Shown here: positions 7,301 through 12,826 of the stretch, piece by piece
Numbering within the stretch: position 1 is the first letter of the stretch
Layout of the letters: each line of letters opens with the position of its first letter
From: VRUE01 sp035701465
GTDB lineage: Bacteria > Actinomycetota > Thermoleophilia > Solirubrobacterales > 70-9
Reading direction: 5' to 3'
Length of the DNA stretch: 16,045 nt
Assembly: GCA_035701465.1 (NCBI GenBank)
Contig: DASSMU010000057.1
Coordinates: 1 to 16,045, forward strand
Notes under the pieces: generated by a model
Seen by the model: the letters and a program-made list of their open reading frames with translations, nothing else
Told to the model about the DNA's origin: nothing
Database searches by the model: none
Translations under genes and position numbers: made by a program

Positions 7301-10128
7301 ATGCCAGCTGGTTGGTTGAGTTCGCCTTTGTTGCCGGCGATCTTGACGAATCCACCCGCTTCGTTGAACTCCTCCAAGCGGTTGTTGTAGCGGTCGGTGA
7401 CCCAGACGTTGCCTTTGGAATCGACCGCGACGCCACCGGGTTCTCTGAACTGGCCGTCGCCGGAGCCATACGTGCCGAATTGCGTCACATATACGTGGCC
7501 TGGGGTGAACTCCTGAACCCGGTTGTTGCCGGCATCGGTCACCCAGAAGTTTCCGTTGGGGGCGAATGCGATGTCGGTCGGGCGGGCGAACTTCCCGTTT
7601 GTAGTGCCAAAGGAGCCGAATTTGAGGAGGTATTCGCCGTTTTCTTTGAACTTCTCGATGCGGTTGTTGCTTTCATCAGCAGCCCAGAGGAAGCCTTTTG
7701 AGTCCACGGCGATGCCCGCAGGGTGACTGAACTGGCTTTCGCCCGTGCCCGAGGAGCCAAGGGAGGACGAGAAAGCCGAGGGGGTCGGTTCTCCGGCTTC
7801 GGCCGAGGCGTTGATGTGGAGCTTGTAGCGGGGGCGGGTGGTGCCGATTGAGGGCTGTTCGGTCATCGTGCCCGAGAGCGCCACGCTGGGGGGCGGTGTG
7901 GGCTGGATGTCGGCAGTCAGGGTTTTCGTCGTGCTCAGCCCGACCGCGTCTTTGGCGGTGACTTTGACCGTGTGCGCCCCGGCGGCGTATTTGCTCGCGT
8001 CGAGGGTCCATTCGCGGGAGATCGCGCAGTTTTCCGTCGAACAGCCGGGCGTTGCTTCGTCCACGCCTTTGCCGTCGACTTCGACAACCGTTTTGACGAC
8101 GCCGGACTGGGGAGCGGCTTCTGTGCCGTCGGTTGCGCTGAGTTTGAGAGCATAAGAGGGTCGGCTCGCTCCGAGTTTCGCCTGTTCGGTCAAGGTGCCC
8201 GATAGTGCCAGGACCGGTGCGGTGTGGTCGACATAGACTTGGGCAATGACTGTTTTCGCCGCATATTTACCGAGCGCCTGGTTCGACTGGTGTCCTATCG
8301 GATCCGCAGCAACGAGTTCAAGGTTGTTGGTCCCTTGGGGCAAAACCGAAGGATCATAGGTCAGCGCTGGCCGTCCGGCTTCGGTCGATGCCATGGTTCG
8401 CGGACAGGGGCTTCCTGCCCCTCCTGAGCAACCTGCAAGCGTTTTCCAGCTATGGCCTGCTTTGTCGCTCACCGCGATTGAGTAGACGCCGAGGCCGGTA
8501 TCGGTGAATCTATATGGGAGAGCGAAGGTTGGCTGATCGTTGACCCACTGCATCCCGCCGTTCACATTCGATGGTTCTGGCTTGTCTTCGTCGGATAGTT
8601 CGAGCGTGATGTAGCCAATGAACAGTTCGCGGCCAGAGGAGAGGTTGTAGGAATCGGTCGAGAGGAGGCCGAAGGTCGCCTCCTTGGCCGTGTTCTGACC
8701 CGGGAAGTTCCAGGTTTCGTTCATGTAGAGGTTGCCTTCGTTGCCGCCGTGGGACCAAGAACTGGTCCATTTGGCGCCTTCGGGCCACCAGAGCCCGGCA
8801 ACCACGTATGGACTTGCGTGGGCATCCCCCCGCAGCCAAAAGCCAGGGCCATAGTAGTGCGCATAGGCGATGTAGCTGGTCGGGCTTTGGTTGATGGCGT
8901 TCCAGTCCGACTGCCACCTGGGGATCAGGTAGTGAAAGCCTCCGGACCACCCCGGCTGGTCGCCCCAGCCTGCGGCCGCACTGACCCAGAGGCCGGGCTT
9001 GCCGTCGGGGATGAAGCCAGAGCACCACGAGGTACACGACGCTTTGGACGCCTGAAGGAACGGGGAGGCAAGGGTGTGTTCGCCGATCCAATCTTCAAGC
9101 CCGGCGGTCGTGTTGCCGCCCCAGGTGTAGGTCTCGAAAATCGGGTCGACCAATATCGGGAATGCTGCGCTTGAACTCGGGGTTGCTTCAAGGGTCAGCG
9201 AGTCACCCGAGACTTCGAGTTGGACGGGAACCGAGTTCCCGTCAGCATCGAGAGCATTGGGGGTGGGGATCGTGACCAGCGTGCGTGACCCTTCTATGAC
9301 TTCCGCGCCGCCGGCTTTCGTCGCGATCAGTTCGGCGCCGGCGGGAAGGGACAGGTGAAAGGTCTGCGAGGTCGGCGCATCCGCCGTTCGCAGCTGCGTC
9401 AGCGACTCGACTCCGGTGGGGGTGAGCGCCAAGGCAAGGTCGGAATCGGTGGCGACGTTGGGGTAGAAGGCGACGCTTTCTTCGGTGGTCGATGCGCTGC
9501 GTTCCTGCGCTGCGCCCTCGACTTCGATGCCGACTCCGGCTTCGGGTAGCTCAACGCCTTCCCCGAGTTCGGTGGGCAGGGCCGCTTCGACGAGACCGTT
9601 TTCAGCTTCAAGCGCGCCGCCGTTCGACTGCAGGCCGAGGTCGACCTGTTCCTCTTCTCCGGATTCGTTCGGGGCGCGCAGCGGGATCGTCGAGTCAAGC
9701 AGGGTGGTTTGGCCTTGCGGTTCCCCTTCTTCGGATTCGGGTTGGCTGCCGGGAGCGATCACCGCGACGTTGTTGGAGAGGAATTCTTTGACTTCCAGTT
9801 CGGCGAAGGGACCAGCAGCTGCTTGGAGGACCGGGCCGAAGGTCTGTTCCAGGAGTTCCAGGGCTTCGCTGCGGTTCAGGTCAGCGTGAGGGAGTTCCGC
9901 TGCCGCTTCGGGATCAGTCAAAGGCGACACTTCGGCTTCGGGGGCTTGCCCTTCGATCACTTCCTGTGCGGATTCGAGGGGTGGCTGTGTCGACGGGTCA
10001 GCTACAGCCGATGCGGTAACCACGCAGACCAGCAAGAGGACGATGGCAACAGCGATCGGATAGTGCGCTCGGAGAACTGCAACAGGCAACCGTGTGCGGC
10101 CAGCAACAGCGTGTCTGGGTGATGCCAC
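4393..10128 (-). CDS. Giant exported NHL-propeller/Ig-like surface protein (1911 residues)
   Basis: Signal peptide: basic N-terminus, hydrophobic PIAVAIVLLLVCVVTASA at about 24-41, cleavage near ASAVA at 41-43. An acidic Glu/Ala/Pro-rich region follows to about 215. Module A (about 219-327) precedes a Trp-rich domain (about 328-510) and an Ig-like region (about 526-636). Ig-like domain 1 spans about 637-741. The first half of domain 2 is at about 745-785, then twelve NHL repeats (about 787-1342), then its second half (about 1343-1410). Domain 3 is at about 1415-1515. Module B (about 1626-1715) resembles module A. A Pro/Glu-rich linker leads to a Cys/His-rich terminal domain (about 1793-1911). 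NHL propellers typically bind proteins, glycans or RNA; here an extracellular adhesive or scaffold role is inference. No cell-wall anchor or C-terminal membrane helix is visible. The GTG start at 10128 has a purine-rich GGGGGA site 6-7 bases upstream. Confidence 0.95.
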   Translation of the reverse strand: MASPRHAVAGRTRLPVAVLRAHYPIAVAIVLLLVCVVTASAVADPSTQPPLESAQEVIEGQAPEAEVSPLTDPEAAAELPHADLNRSEALELLEQTFGPVLQAAAGPFAELEVKEFLSNNVAVIAPGSQPESEEGEPQGQTTLLDSTIPLRAPNESGEEEQVDLGLQSNGGALEAENGLVEAALPTELGEGVELPEAGVGIEVEGAAQERSASTTEESVAFYPNVATDSDLALALTPTGVESLTQLRTADAPTSQTFHLSLPAGAELIATKAGGAEVIEGSRTLVTIPTPNALDADGNSVPVQLEVSGDSLTLEATPSSSAAFPILVDPIFETYTWGGNTTAGLEDWIGEHTLASPFLQASKASCTSWCSGFIPDGKPGLWVSAAAGWGDQPGWSGGFHYLIPRWQSDWNAINQSPTSYIAYAHYYGPGFWLRGDAHASPYVVAGLWWPEGAKWTSSWSHGGNEGNLYMNETWNFPGQNTAKEATFGLLSTDSYNLSSGRELFIGYITLELSDEDKPEPSNVNGGMQWVNDQPTFALPYRFTDTGLGVYSIAVSDKAGHSWKTLAGCSGGAGSPCPRTMASTEAGRPALTYDPSVLPQGTNNLELVAADPIGHQSNQALGKYAAKTVIAQVYVDHTAPVLALSGTLTEQAKLGASRPSYALKLSATDGTEAAPQSGVVKTVVEVDGKGVDEATPGCSTENCAISREWTLDASKYAAGAHTVKVTAKDAVGLSTTKTLTADIQPTPPPSVALSGTMTEQPSIGTTRPRYKLHINASAEAGEPTPSAFSSSLGSSGTGESQFSHPAGIAVDSKGFLWAADESNNRIEKFKENGEYLLKFGSFGTTNGKFARPTDIAFAPNGNFWVTDAGNNRVQEFTPGHVYVTQFGTYGSGDGQFREPGGVAVDSKGNVWVTDRYNNRLEEFNEAGGFVKIAGNKGELNQPAGIDIGLDGEIWVADGGNNRVVEFNKAGEFIAQFGSEGSGRRQFVNPDAVEVDVQGNVWVGDEGNDRVQELDQDGEYVAQFGSEGSGAGQFLLPAGIATDTKGGIWVSDWGNNRLQRWQVPAYVPTALSSLGSAGSGQGQFNHPAGIAVDANDNIWVVDEFNSRLEKFNEKGEYLSGFGSFGSANGQLAYPRDVAIDANGHLWVADAGHNRVEEFSESGEYLSTIDQGMTGEALAVDNKGHIWVANTYKSHLEEFNEAGELLKTIGTPGTGEGQLQEPTGIALGSGGNIWTVDWYSDRVSEYDPAGNLVLQFGSEGTTSGKFKHPDVIDIDSRGDVWVADELTNRVQEFNHNGEYVAQFGTKGSGSGQFSFAWPMGIATDSKGNIWVSDPKNNRVQRWDHSGSTSEIKTEVTVDGKQVESGGATCTTETCPMTDEWTLESPSYMGKHSVQVKATDGLGRSTTKTLSVEVQPDTTKPTVELSGALASAPEGWVEQKSYGLTASASDQGGGVTSLVVKIDGSTIASESQGCVEGGCTESITKSPNMANYAGGAHLAEVIATDGAGNTTTKHWTINVDPAGQVSTAEAIDTLEAVDDTAGSTIVAPTVEVIDAEERADGNNPGFKQNGEELVSTGAPVPSSMTTNPGDGFTMEGLEGEVHVEPIEVGTSTSMEVTAEAAGVSANTDSAVDTVVRPIFDGIMTFESIRDSSAPEDYSWQVELGPSQLLKQVDEQHVGVFYKDGTEAMLISAELVHDAVGREVPTTLAAEQPDVITLTIKHRGEKGQLPFVYPVVGGPVLQTGYQTAIIERPEEPGEPEETIEVEQSTPKVVPVPDPDEPEASISTAKRKTKVAEAAMRKCQTHYCPIGFWEAHLEEAFLFNGKENVVGGQGWHDSVYSYHHCQNNSSTWPWSIDQNTCEWIGNHAHYGHGHYFCAQKVFHANDSVSSEYHAMTFHNYGDGYAGPHQNSKCEVFIN
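6112..7770 (-). repeat. Twelve NHL repeats forming two duplicated six-blade propellers
   Basis: Twelve units of about 42-50 residues follow the pattern G(S/T)xGxGxGQFxxPxGIAxDxxGNxWVxDxxNNRxxxF. Blades 1-6 and 7-12 match in order: blades 1 and 7 share SSLGS(S/A)G; blades 2 and 8 share GSFG, the second with DAGNNRV against DAGHNRV; blades 5 and 11 begin GSEG; and blades 6 and 12 both end in WVSD..NNR(L/V)QRW. This order is best explained by duplication of a whole six-bladed propeller. Blade 9 is short and degenerate, lacking the G-rich leader. Confidence 0.9.
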
Positions 10129-10190
10129 TGAGTTTCCCCCTGCCTTCGAGAATGACTGGATGGCGCGGGATAGTTTCAGATCGGTACGCG

Positions 10191-10270
10191 CTTATCTTCA
10201 TTAATTTTTAGGTCTGGCCGAATCCACTTATGATTTGCAGGTAAATTAATCTTTTCTTCATTGATTTTTT
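10191..10270. repeat. AT-rich divergent intergenic region with direct repeats
   Basis: In the 200-bp gap between the divergent giant gene and the XRE regulator gene, CTTATCTTCATTAATTTTTA (10191-10210) and CTTTTCTTCATTGATTTTTT (10251-10270) match at 17 of 20 bases and start exactly 60 bp apart. A second direct repeat GCAGGTAAAT occurs at 10238-10247 and 10320-10329. The spacing and location suggest paired operator sites for a regulator, possibly the adjacent XRE protein. The AT richness contrasts sharply with the surroundings. Confidence 0.5.
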
Positions 10271-10354
10271 TTGAAATTAACCCCTTCTATCGGTCTTCCA
10301 CGAGGCAAAACTCTCTTCGGCAGGTAAATCTTTGCCTGACTTGTGAACTTTCCT

Positions 10355-10585
10355 ATGGTGCCCCGCGATGCCAGCACGGACGATCCCCGGCGTGGCAACC
10401 TCGGCAGGAACCTTCGGCATGCCCGGGATCGGCTCGGGCTGACGCAGGAGCAGGTAGCCGAACGCAGGGGCGTCCACGCCGCCGAGGTCAGTCGAATCAA
10501 GGCGGGCAAGCGCGATCCGCGGGTATCCACGATGGAACGACTGGCCAAAGCCGTCGGCGTCCCGCCGAGCGACCTTTTGCGCTGA
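10355..10585 (+). CDS. Single-domain XRE/Cro-type transcription regulator
   Basis: This is a roughly 76-80 residue protein consisting almost only of an HTH_3 domain (Cro/C1 type). The motif runs LGRNLRHARDRLGLTQEQVA, then ERRGVHAAEVSRIKAGKRDP, then TMERLAKAVGVPPSDLL. The LTQEQVAERRGVHAAEVSRIKAGKR stretch is the classic helix-turn-helix; a small change is RIKAGKR where RIExGKR is usual. No sensor domain is present, so it probably acts as a dimeric DNA-binding repressor. An in-frame GTG at 10343 gives an alternative start four residues longer; neither start has a clear Shine-Dalgarno. It is divergent from the giant NHL gene and may regulate it, which is inference from position and the intergenic repeats. 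Confidence 0.85.
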   Translation: MVPRDASTDDPRRGNLGRNLRHARDRLGLTQEQVAERRGVHAAEVSRIKAGKRDPRVSTMERLAKAVGVPPSDLLR

Positions 10586-10717
10586 CGAGCGGGCCGGCCC
10601 CCGGTCCTTTGCGAGCGGCCGAAGACCGGCCCGTATTGCGGCGTGCCTACTTCGTCTTAAACGTCTGCAGAAGCGGCACGACCGAATTGACGGACGCGAT
10701 CTTCATCCTTGCTCACC

Positions 10718-10766
10718 CCCTCCCGCTTGTCGCTCCCGGCCTTGTGCCGGGGGCGACAGGGGAGGG
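10718..10766 (+). terminator. Long imperfect hairpin downstream of the XRE gene
   Basis: Arms at 10718-10740 and 10746-10766 pair over about 20 positions around a CTTGT loop: CCCTCCC with GGGAGGG outside, TGTCGC with GCGACA in the middle, and CCCGGC with GCCGGG at the top, with one G-T pair and a small internal loop. It starts 132 bases after the XRE stop and is followed by GGATTTTCTT, a weak T tract. It is most likely a terminator; a mobile palindromic element is an alternative. Confidence 0.5.
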
Positions 10767-10777
10767 TAAGGATTTTC

Positions 10778-10806
10778 TTAACGCTGGGGTCTTAGTTAAC
10801 GCTAAC
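10778..10806. promoter_or_regulatory. TTAACGCT repeats before the two-domain regulator gene
   Basis: TTAACGCT occurs at 10778-10785 and 10796-10803. The second copy is part of GTTAACGCTAAC (10795-10806), which has inverted GTTA/TAAC ends. The inverted form AGCGTTAAC recurs at 11566-11574, overlapping the stop codon of the regulator gene. These AT-containing octamers in GC-rich DNA look like operator sites, possibly for the adjacent winged-helix protein. The spacing of 18 bp between the direct copies puts them on almost the same face of the helix. Confidence 0.35.
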
Positions 10807-10885
10807 CAGACCCAGGCAACAGCGAGGACTTATGCTCAGGCGCGCCTAGAGAACTTCAACGGAACCTGATCGGAGGAGATGGGGC

Positions 10886-11566
10886 ATGAAGCATGCGGAG
10901 CTGAAGCCGGGACGGAGGCCGGCCAGTGAGCGGTCGCGGCTGCCGGAGGAGGCACCTACCTATCCGTTGAATCACCGCATCCGGCAGGAATCGCTCATCA
11001 TCCTCCACGAGGGAGAGTTCAGCGCGGCTGACATTGCCGAGATGATCGGCGAGCACACGTCACACGTGACCAACCACCTGCGCGATCTCTATGACGCCGG
11101 CTGTATCGAATTTGTTGGCTATCAGGGAAGGGGCAACTTCAAGAAAGCGGTCTACCGAGCCGTCGCTCGACCTTTTACGAGTCGCGAGGAAGCCATGAAA
11201 ATGTCGCCGGACGAACGCCATGAAGCCGCTGGCGTGCACCTTCAATGGACCTTGGCCGAGGCCGTCGCGGCCTACCGGAGCAAGAAGATGGCCAACGATG
11301 AATCCTGCCTCGTGATGTCAGATGAACCTTGTCTCGACGCAGCGGGAAGAATCGAACTCGACGAATTTTTCTCTGCCTGCTGGAATGGCGATTCTGAAGT
11401 CCTGGAAAGATTGAAAAGCGTGCAGGACATCGCAGGCAGGGCAGCCAATCGCATGGCCAAGACGGGGGAGACTGGCGTGACCATAGTGGCTTCGCTGATG
11501 GCCTTTGAGCGTGCGCGGCCCCGGATAACCAAGGGGTCTTCGCGAGTGCCGATCAGCAAACGGTGA
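10886..11566 (+). CDS. ArsR-like winged-helix regulator with C-terminal effector domain
   Basis: In this 226-residue protein, residues about 28-90 form a winged helix. NHRIRQESLIILHEGEFSA leads to the recognition region IAEMIGEHTSHVTNHLRDL, then YDAGCIEFVGYQGRGNFKKA, then YRAV as the wing. This matches a family I recall as abundant in Thermoleophilia, in which an ArsR-type N-terminus is followed by RPFxxxEEWxxLP-like text and a helical effector region; here that text is RPFTSREEAMKMSPDERHEA. The C-terminal 130 residues are predicted helical with three cysteines but no recognised ligand motif. The ATG at 10886 has GGAGGA upstream (about 9-base spacing), supporting the start. It probably senses an unknown signal and may autoregulate through the TTAACGCT sites around it. 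Confidence 0.85.
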   Translation: MKHAELKPGRRPASERSRLPEEAPTYPLNHRIRQESLIILHEGEFSAADIAEMIGEHTSHVTNHLRDLYDAGCIEFVGYQGRGNFKKAVYRAVARPFTSREEAMKMSPDERHEAAGVHLQWTLAEAVAAYRSKKMANDESCLVMSDEPCLDAAGRIELDEFFSACWNGDSEVLERLKSVQDIAGRAANRMAKTGETGVTIVASLMAFERARPRITKGSSRVPISKR

Positions 11567-11652
11567 GCGTTAACTGGATCCGGCTTTGCCTAGTGCGTGC
11601 CTAACTGCGACTCTTTCACTACTCCGGCGAACGCGAGTGGACTTCTTCCATC

Positions 11653-11913
11653 GTGCAGGATAAAAGCAAACACTCCCAGGCAAACCCCGTACTCGAACAG
11701 GCGCTCTCGCATCCCAGGCGCCTGGAAATGCTCGACCACCTCGTGCGGAAAAAGGAGGTGGGGACCGACGAGACAGAGTTGGCCGAAGCGCTTGACCTGT
11801 CCACCTCCAGGGTGGGGTATCACCTGTTGGTCCTGAGAAGCGCCGACCTGATCGCGCCCGTCTCCGATCGAGAACAGGGCCGCTACGTCGCCGCTTCCTC
11901 GGCGGGCCCGTGA
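11653..11913 (+). CDS. Small ArsR-like winged-helix protein
   Basis: The 86-residue protein contains a compact winged helix: LEQALSHPRRLEMLDHLVRK, then TDETELAEALDLSTSRVGYH as helix-turn-helix, LLVLRSADLI, and a wing ending RYVAAS. The pattern ALSHPxRxxxLxxL...LAExLxLSxSxVxYHLxVL is the signature of ArsR-type regulators. No metal-binding CxC motif is present, so it is not a classical metal sensor. The GTG start at 11653 is the first available and lacks a Shine-Dalgarno. It lies between the larger winged-helix gene and the sigma factor gene, all on the plus strand with gaps of 87 and 136 bases. Confidence 0.8.
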   Translation: MQDKSKHSQANPVLEQALSHPRRLEMLDHLVRKKEVGTDETELAEALDLSTSRVGYHLLVLRSADLIAPVSDREQGRYVAASSAGP

Positions 11914-12019
11914 CGTCGACCATCTGAACCGCCGGGAGGGCCGGCATCTGCCGACCTCGATCGGGAGCGACGGGCGACCTCGCTCGACCCCTACCCTTCG
12001 CCAGGACAGGCAATTGCCG

Positions 12020-12046
12020 GTTTGGGATCGGCCTTGATTCGGGTAT
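12020..12046 (+). promoter_or_regulatory. SigB/SigF-type promoter motif overlapping the sigma factor start region
   Basis: GTTT at 12020-12023 and GGGTAT at 12041-12046 are separated by 17 bases. Both boxes match the SigB/SigF consensus exactly, though the spacer is at the long end. The -10 ends only 3 bases before the ATG at 12050, so a transcript would start at or just inside the start codon. Either translation is leaderless, or this site is fortuitous and another promoter lies upstream. Confidence 0.45.
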
Positions 12047-12049
12047 GGG

Positions 12050-12826
12050 ATGGATTCGCCGGGCGACTATCGACTAGATAAAGACTCCGAGCTGTGGCGG
12101 CACTTTGCCCGCGAGCGTGACCCGGCGATCCGGGAAGAGCTGGTGCGCCGGAACCTGCCCTTCGCCAAGCGGCTGGCGCTGCGCTACCGCGGCGCCAGTG
12201 AGCCCTTCGACGACCTGCTGCAGGTGGCCACCATGGGCCTGCTGAACGCGGTCGACCGTTTCGACCCCGAGCGCGGCATTCCCTTCACCGCCTTCGCCTC
12301 GCCGACCATCCTCGGCGAACTCAAGCGCCACTTCCGTGATCGGGTCTGGACCGTGCGGGTGCCGCGGGGCCTGCACGACCGCATGGGCGAGGTCGAGAAA
12401 GCGACCTCCGAGCTGACCACGGAGTTGCAGCGCTCGCCCTCGGTGGGCGAGATCGCCGAGCGGATCGGGGTCGAGCAGACGGACGTGCTCGAGGTGATGG
12501 AGGCCAACCACAACCGCCGCCCGCTCTCGCTCGACCGCCCGGCCAACGCGGAGGATCCCGAGGACTCGCCGCCGGCCGAGTGGATCGGGGCCGAGGACAA
12601 GGCCTATGAGCTGGTCGAGAGCAGGATCGCGCTCGACTCGGCGCTCCCCTACCTGGACGATCGCGAGCGGCTGGTGCTTCACCTGCGCTTCGTCGAGGAC
12701 CTGACCCAGTCGCAGATCGCCGCCCAGATCGGGCACTCGCAGATGCACGTCTCGCGCATCCTGCGCCGTGCCCTCGTCCGCATCCGCGAGCGGATCAGGG
12801 AGCAGGAGCGGCAGCGAAGCGAATGA
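12050..12826 (+). CDS. SigB/SigF-family alternative RNA polymerase sigma factor
   Basis: This 258-residue protein has the complete sigma-70 group 3 layout. Region 2 is at about 28-98 (RRNLPFAKRLALRYRG, DDLLQVATMGLLNAVDRFDP, FTAFASPTILGELKRHFRD). Region 3 is at about 105-180 (VRVPRGLHDRMGEVEKA, SPSVGEIAERIG). Region 4 is at about 197-247 (YLDDRERLVLHLRFVEDLTQ, then SQIAAQIGHSQMHVSRILRR). The GELKRHFRD and WTVRVPR stretches are typical of SigB/SigF/SigG. It directs RNA polymerase to stress or developmental promoters and is normally held by an RsbW-type anti-sigma factor, encoded here convergently. An in-frame TGA at 12035-12037 leaves ATG 12050 as the only reasonable start, and it lacks a Shine-Dalgarno. 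Its 3' end overlaps the anti-sigma gene by 32 bp. Confidence 0.97.
   Translation: MDSPGDYRLDKDSELWRHFARERDPAIREELVRRNLPFAKRLALRYRGASEPFDDLLQVATMGLLNAVDRFDPERGIPFTAFASPTILGELKRHFRDRVWTVRVPRGLHDRMGEVEKATSELTTELQRSPSVGEIAERIGVEQTDVLEVMEANHNRRPLSLDRPANAEDPEDSPPAEWIGAEDKAYELVESRIALDSALPYLDDRERLVLHLRFVEDLTQSQIAAQIGHSQMHVSRILRRALVRIRERIREQERQRSE

Noticed and set aside
6131..7701. Long plus-strand frames opposite the NHL repeats, up to 238 residues
   Set aside because: They mirror the repeat periodicity of the NHL gene on the other strand and so are translations of the antisense repeats, not genes.
6112..7770. CRISPR or satellite-like array
   Set aside because: The periodicity is protein-level (NHL blades of variable length) inside one open frame, without identical DNA repeats and unique spacers.
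12074..12748. Minus-strand frame of 224 residues opposite the sigma factor gene
   Set aside because: Sigma regions 2, 3 and 4 are intact on the plus strand. The antisense product is the usual Arg/His/Leu-rich shadow.
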